Source of the DNA: G020354785 sp964521285
Lineage (GTDB): Bacteria; Bacteroidota; Bacteroidia; Bacteroidales; UBA10428
Assembly (NCBI GenBank): GCA_964521285.1
Contig: CAZFQS010000060.1
Location: 1 to 6,920, forward strand
DNA: 6,920 nt
Direction: 5' to 3'
A program made the translations under genes and the position numbers. The notes under the pieces are model-generated. The model was not told where the DNA came from and searched no databases. It saw nothing but the letters and a program-made list of their open reading frames with translations. This document shows, piece by piece, positions 6,325-6,920 of the stretch (its first letter is position 1; every line of letters starts with the position of its first letter).

Positions 6325-6909
6325 TCAGTTACTTAACAGGCTCTGGTAATCAGTGTCCTCGAATCCCGTTTTTCTGAACGCAACCACGTACATAGTATCA
6401 AACAATGCGGTATACTTATCATATAAACCTATATGCATAGTAAGATATTCTCCGGATTCCTCTTCATTATTATAATTGCCATCAACTGAAACGTAATAAA
6501 TACCATACATACCGTGATTTATCACTTCCAGCTGATTTCCCTTTGTTACCTCAAATTTATCATTTTCATAATGTACTTTTACCCTGATATTTGAATCATA
6601 AATATTGCCAATCACCAGGCTGTCATTACTATTTGGATCCAAAGCTGAAACCATGTCAAAATAATCTGAAATATTATCTGCATATGTTATCCGGCCATTG
6701 ACAACTGTTGCATTCTGGAATTCAATTGCATCCCAGTTACCTGCAAGAAAATTGGGGTAGCCTTCCTGGTATTCTATATCATAACTGTCATCCTCGCAGG
6801 AAGTAAGATTTACGCCAAAACTAAGGATAATAACAAATCCGGATAATAAGTTAACCAGGTATTTTAACTTTATTCTGTTTTTCATTTGCTTATGAATAGA
6901 AAATCTCAT
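6325..6909 (-). CDS. small lipoprotein of unknown function
   Basis: This is a predicted lipoprotein of 194 residues in its longest form, which I do not recognise. The signal peptide has a basic n-region (KNRIKLK), a hydrophobic core and the lipobox LTSC, with the lipidated Cys at residue 38, followed by the acidic EDDSYD. Two starts are possible: Met1 at 6909 and Met9 at 6885. Met9 gives a more usual 29-residue signal peptide (MKNRIKLKYLV...), so I slightly prefer it. The frame is open to the window edge, and neither start has a clear Shine-Dalgarno. The mature part (about 155 residues) begins with FLAGNWDAIEF and has alternating polar and hydrophobic segments, as in an all-beta, lipocalin-like fold. 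It weakly recalls Bacteroidota 'lipid-binding putative hydrolase' lipoproteins, but this is uncertain. The stop lies 12 bp before the large T9SS gene, so the two are probably cotranscribed. The promoter would be outside the window. Confidence 0.85.
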   Translation of the reverse strand: MRFSIHKQMKNRIKLKYLVNLLSGFVIILSFGVNLTSCEDDSYDIEYQEGYPNFLAGNWDAIEFQNATVVNGRITYADNISDYFDMVSALDPNSNDSLVIGNIYDSNIRVKVHYENDKFEVTKGNQLEVINHGMYGIYYVSVDGNYNNEEESGEYLTMHIGLYDKYTALFDTMYVVAFRKTGFEDTDYQSLLSN

Positions 6910-6920
6910 TTTACATTTTT

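Overview
The window looks like a low-GC Bacteroidota chromosome. The evidence is a 1058-residue exported protein ending in a type IX secretion (T9SS) sorting domain, a small lipoprotein with a Bacteroidota-style signal peptide, starts that lack clear Shine-Dalgarno sequences and sit behind A-rich leaders, and two matches to the Bacteroidota -7 promoter element TAnnTTTG. The closest group cannot be named from this sequence alone. Every gene lies on the minus strand, so transcription runs from the high to the low coordinates.

Reading in that direction, the first block (6909 to 3136) is a two-gene unit. A small lipoprotein of unrecognised function is followed 12 bp later by a large T9SS cargo protein. 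The large protein is a sortilin/VPS10-like beta-propeller with about ten Asp-box (BNR) repeats, a roughly 200-residue domain inserted into the propeller, and a C-terminal type A sorting domain. The pair is probably an outer-surface module. A 175-bp intergenic region (2961-3135) follows. It holds a low-complexity, repeat-like stretch next to the stop of the large gene and a -7 promoter match close to the next gene.

The second block (2960 to 144) is a compact sulfate-activation operon, cysC-cysD-cysN. CysD and CysN are the two subunits of ATP sulfurylase, which makes APS from sulfate and ATP with GTP hydrolysis. CysC is APS kinase, which turns APS into PAPS. cysC and cysD overlap by 14 bp, and cysD and cysN are 11 bp apart. 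No APS/PAPS reductase, sulfite reductase, sulfate transporter or sulfotransferase is visible, so the use of the PAPS (sulfur assimilation or sulfation) cannot be decided here.

The window ends with a tRNA-Pro(GGG) on the same strand, 67 bp beyond the cysN stop, with a possible promoter of its own. No stretch of more than 300 bases is without a gene. I see no mobile element, CRISPR array or clearly new multi-gene system. The parts most worth a second look are the inserted domain of the large protein, its lipoprotein partner, and the repeat-like intergenic stretch.
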